A DNA stretch of 64,000 nucleotides from an uncultured Gelidibacter sp. Lineage in GTDB: Bacteria > Bacteroidota > Bacteroidia > Flavobacteriales > Flavobacteriaceae. Position numbers and translations under genes: made by a program. The stretch spans positions 434,001 through 498,000 of the forward strand of contig NZ_CANMTE010000002.1 in assembly GCF_947500795.1 (NCBI RefSeq). The letters run 5' to 3'. Below are positions 16,626 to 26,344 of the stretch, in pieces. Position 1 is the first letter of the stretch, and each line of letters opens with the position of its first letter. The notes beneath the pieces are model-generated. The model did not search any database and was not told the origin of the DNA. It worked only from the letters and a program-made list of their open reading frames with translations.

Positions 16626-17678
16626 ATGAAATTACAGACCTTATGCTTCAGTCTTGTGTTAGTAGTGTTTGCTTCCAATCTGTGGTCACAAGAGCCAAAG
16701 AAATTTAAGATTCATACCGTAGCGTTTTACAATCTGGAAAACTTTTTTGATACTATCAATGATCCTATCAAGTTTGATGAGTCGAGCCCGATGATGGAAT
16801 TAAATACGGGACGCTCAGCGGTGTATGAAAAAAAGGTGAGCAACATGGCGCGTGTTATTGCGGATATAGGCGCTGATGGCGCTCATAATGGGCCGGCTAT
16901 TTTGGGAGTTTCAGAAGTTGAAAATAGAAGTGTTTTGGTCGATTTGGTTAATGATCCGCTATTGTTAGGCAAGGATTATGGCATTATTCATTATGAATCT
17001 CCAGATATACGCGGCATTGATGTGGCCATGATTTATCAAAAGGCACTTTTTCAGCCGATTTCCACAAGTAGTCATACCTTAAAAATTTATGATGAAACAA
17101 CTAAGAATCGCGTGCATACAAGAGATCAACTTTTGGTTAGTGGAAAACTAGATGGCGATTTGATTCATATTATCGTCAACCATTGGCCTTCGCGAAGTGG
17201 TGGCGAAGAACGTAGTCGTAGTAAGCGAATTGCCGCAGCGAAACTCAATAAAAGACTTATTGATTCTTTGCAGATTGTCGATCCCTACGCCAAGATTATT
17301 ACGATGGGCGATTTAAATGATGACCCCAACAATGCGAGTTTAAAAGAGGTATTGAATGCAAAGCCTGATAAGGAACAACTAAATTTAAAAGACCTCTACA
17401 ATCCGTATGAAAATTTCCATAAAAACGGATTGGGCACAACGGCATATCGTGATGCTTGGAGTTTGTTCGATCAGATTTTAATGTCGCAATCTTTATTGGA
17501 AAAGGATTATTCGTCATTCCGATTTTACAAAGCCTTTATCTATAATAAGAATTACTTGACTACCAAACGCGGACGTTGGAAAGGGTATCCGTTTAGAAGT
17601 TTTTCAGATGGCGGATTTACGGGTGGTTTTAGTGACCATTTTCCCGTGTACGTCTATCTGATTAAAGAAGTGCCATAA
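16626..17678 (+). CDS. Secreted endonuclease/exonuclease/phosphatase family protein
   Basis: 350 residues from the ATG at 16626, which begins a clean signal peptide (MKLQTLCFSLVLVVFASNLWSQ); a TTG 42 bases upstream would add a non-signal extension and is rejected. The DNase I-like catalytic motifs are intact: FYNLENFFD, VSEVEN, VNHWPSRS, MGDLNDDP and FSDHFPVYV. It is predicted to be periplasmic or extracellular and to cleave phosphodiester or phosphomonoester bonds. It is paralogous to the cytoplasmic protein at 10739-11737. It is divergent from the TonB receptor across a shared promoter region with mirrored boxes. Confidence 0.9.
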   Translation: MKLQTLCFSLVLVVFASNLWSQEPKKFKIHTVAFYNLENFFDTINDPIKFDESSPMMELNTGRSAVYEKKVSNMARVIADIGADGAHNGPAILGVSEVENRSVLVDLVNDPLLLGKDYGIIHYESPDIRGIDVAMIYQKALFQPISTSSHTLKIYDETTKNRVHTRDQLLVSGKLDGDLIHIIVNHWPSRSGGEERSRSKRIAAAKLNKRLIDSLQIVDPYAKIITMGDLNDDPNNASLKEVLNAKPDKEQLNLKDLYNPYENFHKNGLGTTAYRDAWSLFDQILMSQSLLEKDYSSFRFYKAFIYNKNYLTTKRGRWKGYPFRSFSDGGFTGGFSDHFPVYVYLIKEVP

Positions 17679-17693
17679 CTACTATATAGAAAT

Positions 17694-17728
17694 AAAAAAA
17701 AGCCACTTTCAAACGAAAGTGGCTTTAT
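17694..17728. terminator. Bidirectional terminator
   Basis: Twelve-base stem AAAGCCACTTTC/GAAAGTGGCTTT with loop AAAC and a preceding A run. It lies between the convergent secreted nuclease and aldehyde dehydrogenase genes. Confidence 0.9.
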
Positions 17729-17750
17729 AAATTTATAAAAATGAGATCTC

Positions 17751-19304
17751 TTACAAGTCAAACTTGATGCCTTGTGCTAAAGGTAATTCGTCAGAATAAT
17801 TAACGGTATTTGTTTGACGGCGCATGTACACTTTCCAAGCATCAGATCCAGACTCACGTCCGCCACCTGTTTCTTTTTCACCACCAAATGCACCACCAAT
17901 TTCAGCACCTGAAGTTCCGATATTTACATTGGCAATTCCACAATCTGAACCAGCGTAAGACAAGAATTTCTCTGCTTCCTTCATTTCGTTGGTCATAATA
18001 GCAGAAGATAACCCTTGGGCCACACCATTTTGTGTTTGAATTGCATTTTCTACATCACCAGAATATTTCATCAAATATAAAATTGGGGCAAACGTTTCGT
18101 GTTGCACAATTTCATAATGATTTTCTGCTTCAATAATTGCTGGTTTTACATAGCAGCCGCTTTCAAAGCCTTCGCCTTCTAAAACGCCACCTTCAACCAA
18201 TACTTTTCCGCCTTCAGCTTTTGCTTTTTCAATAGCTGCTAAATACGTTTTTACAGAATCTTTGTCAATTACTGGTCCCACATGATAGTTTTCATCTAAA
18301 GGATTCCCGATTTTTATCTGACCGTAAGCACCAACTATGGCATCTCTAACTTTATCGTAAACTGATTCGTGAATAATCAAACGACGTGTTGAGGTACAAC
18401 GTTGTCCTGCAGTACCAACAGCACCAAATACAGCACCCGGAACGACCACTTTTAAATCGGCAGATGGTGTGATAATGATGGCATTGTTGCCCCCTAATTC
18501 TAATAATGATTTTCCAAAACGTTCCGCTACAGTCGTACCAACAATACGTCCCATTCTGGTAGAACCTGTTGCAGAAACTAGTGCAATTCTATGGTCTTTT
18601 GTCATGAATTCACCAACCTTATAATCGCCATTGATGATACAAGAAATCCCTTCAGGTAAATCGTTGTCTTTTAAAACTCCTGCAATTATATTTTGACAGG
18701 CTATAGAACATAAAGGTGTTTTTTCAGAAGCTTTCCAAACACAAGTGTCACCACAAATCCACGCAAGTGCTGTATTCCAAGCCCAAACAGCAACAGGAAA
18801 GTTAAATGCTGAAATGATCCCAACAACACCAATTGGGTGCCATTGTTCTCTCATCACGTGACCTGGACGCTCAGACGGAATGGTTTGTCCATTTAATTGA
18901 CGAGACAAACCTACTGCGAAATCACAAATATCAATCATCTCTTGTACCTCACCATAGCCTTCTTGCAGTGATTTTCCCATTTCATAAGACACGAGCTTCC
19001 CAAGAGGTTGCTTCAATTCTCTTAATTTATTTCCAAATTGACGTACAATCTCACCACGTTGAGGTGCTGGTACGTCTCTCCAAGTTTTGAAAGCTTTGGT
19101 AGAAGCGTCCATCACTTTATCGTAATCTTCTTTGGTCGTAGATTTTACCTTACCAATCAGTTTTCCATCTACTGGTGAATAGCTCTCAATAACTTCGCCG
19201 TTAGAAAAACTAGTTGAGCCTGTTGAAGTGCCTTCATTTATATCTTTAACGCCTAATGCTTTTAGGGCTTTTTCAATTCCAAAATCTGTAGCAACTGCTT
19301 GCAT
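17751..19304 (-). CDS. amaB: Aldehyde dehydrogenase, ALDH7/antiquitin type (L-aminoadipate-semialdehyde/piperideine-6-carboxylate)
   Basis: 517-residue cytoplasmic NAD-dependent dehydrogenase. Catalytic cysteine C303 in GQRCTSTRR, general base E269 in LLELGGNNA, and oxyanion asparagine N168 in SAFNFPVAVW. The overall text (GIISAFNFPVAVWAWNTALAWICGDTCVWKASEKTPL; FGGEKETGGGRESGSDAWKVYMRRQT) is that of the ALDH7 family, which oxidises alpha-aminoadipic semialdehyde during lysine breakdown. The exact substrate is inferred from the family. No other lysine-catabolism gene is adjacent. The ATG at 19304 gives the usual N-terminus; the gene is divergent from the asparaginase gene. Confidence 0.92.
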   Translation of the reverse strand: MQAVATDFGIEKALKALGVKDINEGTSTGSTSFSNGEVIESYSPVDGKLIGKVKSTTKEDYDKVMDASTKAFKTWRDVPAPQRGEIVRQFGNKLRELKQPLGKLVSYEMGKSLQEGYGEVQEMIDICDFAVGLSRQLNGQTIPSERPGHVMREQWHPIGVVGIISAFNFPVAVWAWNTALAWICGDTCVWKASEKTPLCSIACQNIIAGVLKDNDLPEGISCIINGDYKVGEFMTKDHRIALVSATGSTRMGRIVGTTVAERFGKSLLELGGNNAIIITPSADLKVVVPGAVFGAVGTAGQRCTSTRRLIIHESVYDKVRDAIVGAYGQIKIGNPLDENYHVGPVIDKDSVKTYLAAIEKAKAEGGKVLVEGGVLEGEGFESGCYVKPAIIEAENHYEIVQHETFAPILYLMKYSGDVENAIQTQNGVAQGLSSAIMTNEMKEAEKFLSYAGSDCGIANVNIGTSGAEIGGAFGGEKETGGGRESGSDAWKVYMRRQTNTVNYSDELPLAQGIKFDL

Positions 19305-19422
19305 ATATATATTTTTTAATTAATTAATGATGTTTGCGAAGATAACAATAATATGTCGCTTTTAGAAGCCTTAACTCCTTAAAAAAATGCTAACTTTAAG
19401 GCTGAATATCAATACCTATGCT

Positions 19423-20508
19423 ATGAAAAACCTCATTTATTTCCCGCTTTTAATGCTTTTTTTTCTGAATTGTAAAGACAATCAGAAGGCTTCGGCTTTA
19501 GAACAATCAACTCATACAGAAGCGGCAAAAGCCAAAAATTCTGAATCAAAAAAAGTAAATGAATTTGCCATTGTCATTCATGGTGGCGCTGGTACAATTT
19601 TACGGGAAAATATGTCGGCAGAAGATGAAGCAGCCTATAATGCGAAGTTAGAAGAGGCTATTAGAGTTGGGCACGACATATTAAAAAATGGCGGGTCAAG
19701 TTTGGATGCTGTAGAGAAAACCATCAATGTTTTGGAAAATTCGCCACTGTTTAACGCAGGTAAAGGTGCGGTGTTTACAAATGCGGGCACGAACGAATTG
19801 GATGCCTCAATTATGGATGGAAAAACATTGAATGCTGGTGCTTCCGCGGGAACCAAAACTGTTAAAAATCCGATTAATTTGGCAAGAGCGGTTATGGAGA
19901 ATTCACCGCATGTGATGTTGTCGGGAGAAGGTGCTGAATTGTTTGCGAAAGAACAAAATTTGGAGTTGGTGGATCCATCCTATTTTTATACTGAAAGCCG
20001 ATTTAAAGCATTAGAACGTGTAAAAGCAGTTGAAGACACTAAGAATGCACGCGACAAAACTGCCTTTTATGATCCGATCATTAAAGATTCAAAATTTGGT
20101 ACTGTCGGGTGTGTGGCATTGGATAAAAACGGGAATCTTGCCGCAGGAACTTCCACAGGTGGAATGACCAATAAACGTTGGGGCCGCATTGGGGATGCGC
20201 CAATTATTGGGGCGGGTACCTATGCCAACAATGCTACCTGTGCCGTAAGTAGTACGGGTTGGGGTGAATATTTTATCCGTGCGATGGTGGCGCATGATAT
20301 TTCAGCCTTAATGGACTATAAAGGCTTGAGTCTGCAAGAAGCTGCGAGAGAAGTTATTCAGAAAAAAGTGCCTGATTTAGGTGGCGACGGTGGTATTGTT
20401 GCGGTTGATAAAGATGGCAATATGGTCATGGAATTTAATACTTCGGGCATGTACAGAGCGTCTATGGATGCGTCTGGCAAATTAACGGTCGGGATTTACA
20501 AAGACTAA
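19423..20508 (+). CDS. Isoaspartyl peptidase/L-asparaginase (Ntn hydrolase) lipoprotein
   Basis: 361 residues from the ATG at 19423; an upstream ATG at 19387 would put 12 residues before the signal sequence and is rejected. The signal MKNLIYFPLLMLFFLNC has lipobox cysteine 17. The mature protein is a plant-type asparaginase (glycosylasparaginase family): VIHGGAGTI (52-60), NAGKGAVF, ELDASIMDG, and the autocleavage site KFGTVGCVALD with nucleophile T227. Proteolysis before T227 would create active alpha and beta subunits. It is expected to hydrolyse isoaspartyl dipeptides and asparagine outside the inner membrane. The alpha-2-macroglobulin gene follows after 67 bases. Confidence 0.92.
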   Translation: MKNLIYFPLLMLFFLNCKDNQKASALEQSTHTEAAKAKNSESKKVNEFAIVIHGGAGTILRENMSAEDEAAYNAKLEEAIRVGHDILKNGGSSLDAVEKTINVLENSPLFNAGKGAVFTNAGTNELDASIMDGKTLNAGASAGTKTVKNPINLARAVMENSPHVMLSGEGAELFAKEQNLELVDPSYFYTESRFKALERVKAVEDTKNARDKTAFYDPIIKDSKFGTVGCVALDKNGNLAAGTSTGGMTNKRWGRIGDAPIIGAGTYANNATCAVSSTGWGEYFIRAMVAHDISALMDYKGLSLQEAAREVIQKKVPDLGGDGGIVAVDKDGNMVMEFNTSGMYRASMDASGKLTVGIYKD

Positions 20509-20533
20509 TTTTTTAATGTAATCAAAATATTCA

Positions 20534-20553
20534 CAGAAGCTTTATCGCTTCTG
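20534..20553. other. Stem-loop between asparaginase and alpha-2-macroglobulin genes
   Basis: CAGAAGC, loop TTTATC, GCTTCTG: a 7-bp perfect stem in a 67-base gap, without a T-tract. It is more likely an mRNA processing or attenuation hairpin than a full terminator. Confidence 0.4.
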
Positions 20554-20575
20554 CATCTACCTAATACCATCCGTT

Positions 20576-23500
20576 ATGCCGTTTAAAAAATTCGTTGCGT
20601 TTGTTTTTCTATTGCTTCTGGTCGTGTCTTGTAAAAAAGAAGACGCTAAACATGAAGACACTGATAATCTTTTCAAATTCCGAGATTACATCAGTTATAC
20701 AACGGCTGGACGTGTATCCGTTGCTGATCCTATCCTTATTAGCTTGGCAAATGATGTTGAGGGTTGGACTGCGGGGCAGGTCATAAACGAGAACCTTATC
20801 AAAATTGAACCAAAAGTTCAAGGGAAATTAGTGGTTGAAAATGCGCATACCTTAGTTTTTAAACAAGATGGACCGCTTAAACCGGATACTGAATACACCG
20901 TAAATATTAACTTGGCTGAACTCTATAAAAATCAGCCTAAAGAATTCAAAACCTATACCTTCCAGTTCAAAACCATCGCGCCTAGTTTTAATGTGGCCAC
21001 CACCAATTTACAATCCTACAGTAAAAAGTGGCAGTATGTGGAGGCGGTTTTAAAATCGGCGGATGTTATCGATCTTAAAAACGCAAAACAACTTGTTGAA
21101 GCGTGGCAGAACGGGAAAAAACTCAATTTACAGTGGAATGAAGCGGCAGGGAAAGAGCGGGTTTTTGAGTTTAAAATTGACAGTATCAATCGACTGCTTG
21201 AGGACAGTGAAATTCTAGTCAAATGGAATGGCAAAGCCATGAAGGCAAGCAATTCTGGCGAAAGTAAATTCAAAATTCCTGGCATCAATAATTTCACGAT
21301 TGTCAATGTCTCAGTCGTTCAAACACCTGAGCAAATGGTGTCCATTAATTTTTCGGATCCCTTAAACAAGCAACAAAATTTTGACGGATTGGTAACCATC
21401 CAAAATTCTAAAAATCCAAAGTTTATAGTGGATGGCAACGTTTTGAAAGTGTATCCAGAATCGAAATTAGTAGGTGATGCGTTGGTTGATGTTTATCAAG
21501 GTATTGCCAATACCGATGGCTTTAAACTTAAAAAAGGATTTTCTGAAACCATTTCTTTTGAAGATCTTAAGCCTCAAGTGCGTCTTATCAGCAATGGCAC
21601 AATATTACCGAATTCCAACGAACTTAAATTCAATTTTGAGGCTGTCAATTTGAAGGCGGTCGACGTTCGCGTAATCAAGATTTTTGAAGATAATGTGTTG
21701 CAGTTCTTACAAGATAACGATTTTCAGAGCAATAATCAGTCGGCTATTAAGCGCGTAGGACGACGAATTGCCAAACAAACCATCACCTTGCAAAATGATG
21801 CGGTTGCCAATGATGGGAAATGGAAAGCTTACAGTATTGATCTTTCAAAATTTTTCAATGCCGATCCGGGTGCGAATTACCGCATAGAATTGAGCATCAA
21901 AAAAGAGTATTCCGTCTTTAATTGTGATAATTATGCGAACGTAGGTAATTCAGAAGACGATTATTATGAGGACTATTATTACAATGAGTATTACCAGGAA
22001 AATTACAATGAAAGCAACACGGAAGATGAAGATTTGCGTGAGGAAGAATATTGGGATAATTTAATTTACAGCTATAGAAAATCTAACTATAACTTGGAGG
22101 AACGCAACAACCCGTGTCATGAAGCTTATTTTAATGAAAACCGTATTGTTTCCCAAAATCTGATTGCGTCCAATTTGGGTGTTATCGCCAAACAAGGCGC
22201 GAATAACACGTATTATTTTGCAGTTTCGAATATTTTAAATACGAATCCTGAGTCGGGTGCAACGGTGAGATTGTTCAATTTCCAACAACAAGAAATTGGA
22301 AAAGTAACAACAGATAGTGAAGGCTTGGCAGCATTTAAAAGCACTAAAGTAGCCTCATTTGCTATTGTCACTAAAGGGAAAAATACGAGTTACATTAAAT
22401 TGGTAGATGGCAATTCATTGTCCTTAAGCAAATTTGATGTGTCAGGAAACAGTCTGCAACGCAGCCTTAAGGGCTATATCTACGGTGAGCGTGGTGTTTG
22501 GCGTCCTGGAGATTCGTTGTTTTTGACGTTTATGTTGAATGATAATGATAATAAATTGCCGAAAGGACATCCGGTGAAAATGGAAGTAACGGATCCGAGC
22601 GGAAAACTGATCTACAAGAATATTAGTTCGGAGAACATTAATAATTTCTACCGATTTACAGTGCCTACAGAGTCTGAAGGAAAAACAGGAAGTTACAATG
22701 CGAAAGTTTCCGTTGGCGGCGCGTCATTTTATAAAGGATTGCGCGTAGAAACCGTCAAGCCAAACCGCTTAAAAATCAAAATCGATTTTAAAGATGAGAT
22801 CTTGTCTAACAACGAGCCTCTGAACGGAACGTTAGATGTACAGTGGTTACATGGTACGCCTGCAAAAAATTTAAAAGCCGAAATTAAAGCCAAGTTCAGC
22901 ACTTCTTACGAAGGCTTTAAAAACTTTAAAGATTATGAGTTTGTGGATCCTACCCGTTCGTTTTCTTCAGAAGAACTCACTGTTTTTGAAGGCAGCTTAA
23001 ATGATGAAGGGGTCGCAAACATTACCAAACCTTTAAACGTGGGTAAAAATTCTCCCGGATTATTGAACGTTCAATTTTTAGTGCGTGCTTTTGAAAATGG
23101 TGGTGATTTCTCGTTGGATGCATTTACTAAAACCTATGCGCCTTACAGTTCTTTTGTCGGTTTAAAATCTCCAGAAGGAAACAAAAATGGCTCCTTTTTT
23201 ACAGATCAAAATCAAACATTTGATGTGGTTACGGTCGATGCAAAAGGGAAACCTATTCAGCGTGAAAATCTTGAAGTGAAAGTCTATAAAATAGAATGGC
23301 GCTGGTGGTGGAATTCATCTGAAGACAACCTGTCCAGTTACGTGTCGAGTACCTATCACAAGCCTTATTTGGACAAAAAGGTGACGACAAATGCCAACGG
23401 GAAAGGGAAATTTTCCTTAAATATTCCAGAGCATGAACGTGGTAGATATTTAATCAGAATTACAGATCCTCAGAGTGGACATGCAACCGGAAGAACGGCA

Positions 23501-26158
23501 TATTTCTATAAAAATTGGTATCAAAACTCGTCAGATACCGACAAAGAAGCAGCCAAAATGTTGGTGTTTTCAGCAGATAAGGAGAATTATAATGTTGGAC
23601 AATCGGCCAAAATCACCTTTCCGTCAGGTACTGAAGGCCGAGCGCTTATCAGTATAGAAAATGGCTCAGAAGTACTTTCCTATAAATGGATCCTCACCAA
23701 ACAAGGTGAAACGACCGTCAATATTCCGATTACAAAAGACATGGCGCCCAACGTGTTTGTCAATATTTCCTTATTACAACCGCATGCAACCACGGCGAAC
23801 GATTTGCCACTTCGTTTGTATGGGGTTATTCCGTTGATGGTTGAAAATCCAGAAACGAAACTGAAACCGGAAATTAAAATGCCAAATGCGCTGCAACCTG
23901 ATCAAGAGTTTGAAGTGGTGGTCAGTGAGCAGAATAAGAAACCAATGACTTATACGTTGGCAATTGTGGAAGAAGGTTTATTGGATCTCACCCGATTTAA
24001 AACGCCAAATGCATGGGACGAATTTTATGCCCGTGAAGCTTTGGGAGTTAAAACTTGGGATATTTTTGATGATGTCATTGGTGCCTACAGTGGAAGTATT
24101 GATCAGGTGTTTGCCATTGGAGGTGATGCAAATGCTGCTGCCGGTAAAAACAAAAAACCGAACCGATTCAAACCGGTGATCAAATATTTGGGACCGTTTA
24201 CTTTGGGTGCAGGCGAGCGAAAAACACACAAGATTAAAATGCCAAACTACATTGGATCCGTGAGAGCTATGGTTGTTGCAGGTGATGCGAAAACCGAAGC
24301 TTACGGTAGTGTGGAGAAATCCGTACAAGTCAAAAAACCATTAATGGTGTTGGCAACATTACCACGTAAACTCAGTCCAGGTGAAAAAGTGACTTTACCG
24401 GTAACTGTGTTTGCCATGGAATCTAAGGTGAAAAATGTCAATATCAGTTTGAAATTAAGTGACGGGATTTCAGTAGTCGGTGCAGCATCTAAATCGCTGA
24501 CGTTTGCGATACCAGATGAGCAGATGACCTATTTTGAGTTGGACGTCAGTAAGTCAAAAGGCTTCAATACCGTTGAGGTGATTGCAACTGGTAATGGCGA
24601 AAAATCAAGTTATAAAGTGGATATTGAGGTCTATAATCCAAATCCAATCACCTCAAAATCAATAGATGAAACTTTGGAAGCCAATGCTTCCAAAAGCATG
24701 GATTTTACAACCTTTGGAGAAGCAGGTACCAACAGTGCAATAGTTGAATTTTCAACCTTACCTCCAATGGATTTTACCAGACGTTTACACTATTTAATTC
24801 AATATCCACACGGGTGTTTGGAACAGGTGACCTCGGCAGTGTTTCCACAATTGTTTTTGAATGATATTTTCGATTTGACTTATCAGAAGAAACAGGACAT
24901 TCAAAAGAACATTGAAGCTGGAGTAAAGCGCTTGGGCAATTATCAAGTGGCTTCTGGCGGCATGAGTTATTGGCTGGGCGAGCATACTGTAGATGATTGG
25001 AGTACAACTTATGCCGGACATTTTATGTTGGAAGCCGAGAAAAAAGGCTTTGTATTACCGTTGACGTTTAAGAATAATTGGCTGCGTTATCAAACCCAAG
25101 CAGCAAGAGATTGGCGCCCGAGTTTCAGAACCCCGAATACTGATTTGGCACAAGCATACCGCTTGTATACGCTTGCTTTGGCAGGAAGTCCAGATTTGGC
25201 AGCCATGAACCGCTTACGGGAGTTTAGTGAGATTTCCAATGAAGCCAAATGGCGATTGGCAGCAGCTTATGTATTAGCAGGTCAGAAGGAAGCTAGCCAA
25301 AAAATTTCGAGCACCGCCAATATTAATTATACGCCGCCAAAATATAATTATTACACCTACGGATCGGTGGATAGAAATCGTGCCATGGCTTTAGAAACCA
25401 TGGTGTTGACCAAAAACCCTAAAATGCGTGAAGTCGCACAGGATTTAGCGAAAGATCTGTCGAGTTCAAAATGGATGAGTACCCAAACCACTGCCTATAG
25501 TTTATTGGCTATGGCGAAAATGGTGGAAGCAAATGGCGGAAAATCGCTTGAAGTTAGCTATACGTTCAACGGTAAATCGGAAACTATTGACACCAAGAGC
25601 GCTATTGCCCAACGTGAATTAGCCGTAAAAAATGGAAATAATTCGATCAGTTTTAAAAACAATCAAGATAATTTAGTCTATGTACGGGTGCTGAATTCTG
25701 GAAAATTGCCTCTAGGAGAAGAGCTTTCCGAGCAGCGCGGTTTGAGTGTCTCCGTAGTTTATAAAGATTTAAAAGGGAATGTGTTGGATATTGGGAAGTT
25801 GAATCAAGGGCAAGATTTTGTGGCTGTGGTAAAAGTAACTAACCTCAAAAACCAAGAGGTGAACGATGTGGCGTTGACCCAAATATTCCCATCGGGATGG
25901 GAGATTTTAAACACGCGTTTTACTGCTTTCGGCGATACCACAACCAGTACAGCGAGATATACGGATATCAGGGACGATAGGGTAAACTTCTATTTTGATT
26001 TACCACAGAAAGGCAAAGAAGGTACCAAAACTTTTACGATCATGTTGAATGCTTCTTATTTAGGGACTTATTATTTGCCAGGTATTCAGGTAGAAGCCAT
26101 GTATGATAATGAGTTTATGGTACGCAGTAAAGGACGCTGGATTGAGGTTTTGAGGTAG
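20576..26158 (+). CDS. Bacterial alpha-2-macroglobulin lipoprotein (YfhM type)
   Basis: 1860-residue protease-trapping protein. Lipoprotein signal MPFKKFVAFVFLLLLVVSC (cysteine 19). MG-type beta-sandwich domains fill the first 1100 or so residues. The thioester motif is intact: CLEQ with C1414 and Q1417 in YPHGCLEQVTSAVFP, followed by the alpha-helical thioester domain (to about 1690) and a C-terminal MG domain. It is thought to cross-link attacking proteases by its thioester. An unusual Asp/Glu/Tyr-rich insert covers residues 458-495. After the lipobox the sequence KKED fits the K-(D/E)2 surface-export signal, suggesting outer-surface rather than periplasmic location. pbpC follows, the classic partner. 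Confidence 0.93.
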   Translation: MPFKKFVAFVFLLLLVVSCKKEDAKHEDTDNLFKFRDYISYTTAGRVSVADPILISLANDVEGWTAGQVINENLIKIEPKVQGKLVVENAHTLVFKQDGPLKPDTEYTVNINLAELYKNQPKEFKTYTFQFKTIAPSFNVATTNLQSYSKKWQYVEAVLKSADVIDLKNAKQLVEAWQNGKKLNLQWNEAAGKERVFEFKIDSINRLLEDSEILVKWNGKAMKASNSGESKFKIPGINNFTIVNVSVVQTPEQMVSINFSDPLNKQQNFDGLVTIQNSKNPKFIVDGNVLKVYPESKLVGDALVDVYQGIANTDGFKLKKGFSETISFEDLKPQVRLISNGTILPNSNELKFNFEAVNLKAVDVRVIKIFEDNVLQFLQDNDFQSNNQSAIKRVGRRIAKQTITLQNDAVANDGKWKAYSIDLSKFFNADPGANYRIELSIKKEYSVFNCDNYANVGNSEDDYYEDYYYNEYYQENYNESNTEDEDLREEEYWDNLIYSYRKSNYNLEERNNPCHEAYFNENRIVSQNLIASNLGVIAKQGANNTYYFAVSNILNTNPESGATVRLFNFQQQEIGKVTTDSEGLAAFKSTKVASFAIVTKGKNTSYIKLVDGNSLSLSKFDVSGNSLQRSLKGYIYGERGVWRPGDSLFLTFMLNDNDNKLPKGHPVKMEVTDPSGKLIYKNISSENINNFYRFTVPTESEGKTGSYNAKVSVGGASFYKGLRVETVKPNRLKIKIDFKDEILSNNEPLNGTLDVQWLHGTPAKNLKAEIKAKFSTSYEGFKNFKDYEFVDPTRSFSSEELTVFEGSLNDEGVANITKPLNVGKNSPGLLNVQFLVRAFENGGDFSLDAFTKTYAPYSSFVGLKSPEGNKNGSFFTDQNQTFDVVTVDAKGKPIQRENLEVKVYKIEWRWWWNSSEDNLSSYVSSTYHKPYLDKKVTTNANGKGKFSLNIPEHERGRYLIRITDPQSGHATGRTAYFYKNWYQNSSDTDKEAAKMLVFSADKENYNVGQSAKITFPSGTEGRALISIENGSEVLSYKWILTKQGETTVNIPITKDMAPNVFVNISLLQPHATTANDLPLRLYGVIPLMVENPETKLKPEIKMPNALQPDQEFEVVVSEQNKKPMTYTLAIVEEGLLDLTRFKTPNAWDEFYAREALGVKTWDIFDDVIGAYSGSIDQVFAIGGDANAAAGKNKKPNRFKPVIKYLGPFTLGAGERKTHKIKMPNYIGSVRAMVVAGDAKTEAYGSVEKSVQVKKPLMVLATLPRKLSPGEKVTLPVTVFAMESKVKNVNISLKLSDGISVVGAASKSLTFAIPDEQMTYFELDVSKSKGFNTVEVIATGNGEKSSYKVDIEVYNPNPITSKSIDETLEANASKSMDFTTFGEAGTNSAIVEFSTLPPMDFTRRLHYLIQYPHGCLEQVTSAVFPQLFLNDIFDLTYQKKQDIQKNIEAGVKRLGNYQVASGGMSYWLGEHTVDDWSTTYAGHFMLEAEKKGFVLPLTFKNNWLRYQTQAARDWRPSFRTPNTDLAQAYRLYTLALAGSPDLAAMNRLREFSEISNEAKWRLAAAYVLAGQKEASQKISSTANINYTPPKYNYYTYGSVDRNRAMALETMVLTKNPKMREVAQDLAKDLSSSKWMSTQTTAYSLLAMAKMVEANGGKSLEVSYTFNGKSETIDTKSAIAQRELAVKNGNNSISFKNNQDNLVYVRVLNSGKLPLGEELSEQRGLSVSVVYKDLKGNVLDIGKLNQGQDFVAVVKVTNLKNQEVNDVALTQIFPSGWEILNTRFTAFGDTTTSTARYTDIRDDRVNFYFDLPQKGKEGTKTFTIMLNASYLGTYYLPGIQVEAMYDNEFMVRSKGRWIEVLR

Positions 26159-26212
26159 ATTTAGTTTTAGACTGAGACTAAAATTTTTAAATATAGCAAC
26201 ATCAAAAACTTT

Positions 26213-26261
26213 CTTCCCTTTTTAAGGGAAGGTGGCTTTAAGCCCAGATATGGGCTTAAAG
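26213..26261. repeat. Pair of palindromes after the alpha-2-macroglobulin gene
   Basis: CTTCCCTTTTTAAGGGAAG (26213-26231) is an 8-bp stem with a 3-base loop. CTTTAAGCCCA/TGGGCTTAAAG (26236-26261) is a perfect 11-bp stem with loop GATA. GGAAGGGCTTTTAG just after echoes the first arm. The pattern resembles mobile-looking palindromic repeats common between flavobacterial genes; either hairpin could also slow transcription into pbpC. Confidence 0.65.
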
Positions 26262-26305
26262 ACGGAAGGGCTTTTAGAATAAATATTAAAATATAAATTA
26301 CAATC

Positions 26306-26338
26306 AGACCTCATAGGTTTCAAAAACCTGTGAGGTCT
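26306..26338. repeat. AGACCTCATAGGT inverted repeat directly before pbpC
   Basis: Arms AGACCTCATAGGT and ACCTGTGAGGTCT form a 13-bp stem with one G-T wobble and a 7-base loop, ending six bases before the pbpC ATG. I recall near-identical palindromes between genes in many Bacteroidota genomes. A GTG codon inside the right arm (26330) is in frame with pbpC, which can mislead start calling. Confidence 0.75.
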
Positions 26339-26344
26339 TTACTC

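Noticed and set aside
26330-26344. GTG start extending pbpC by five residues
   Set aside because: The codons lie in the right arm of a palindromic repeat, and the ATG at 26345 begins the expected cytoplasmic N-terminus and membrane anchor.
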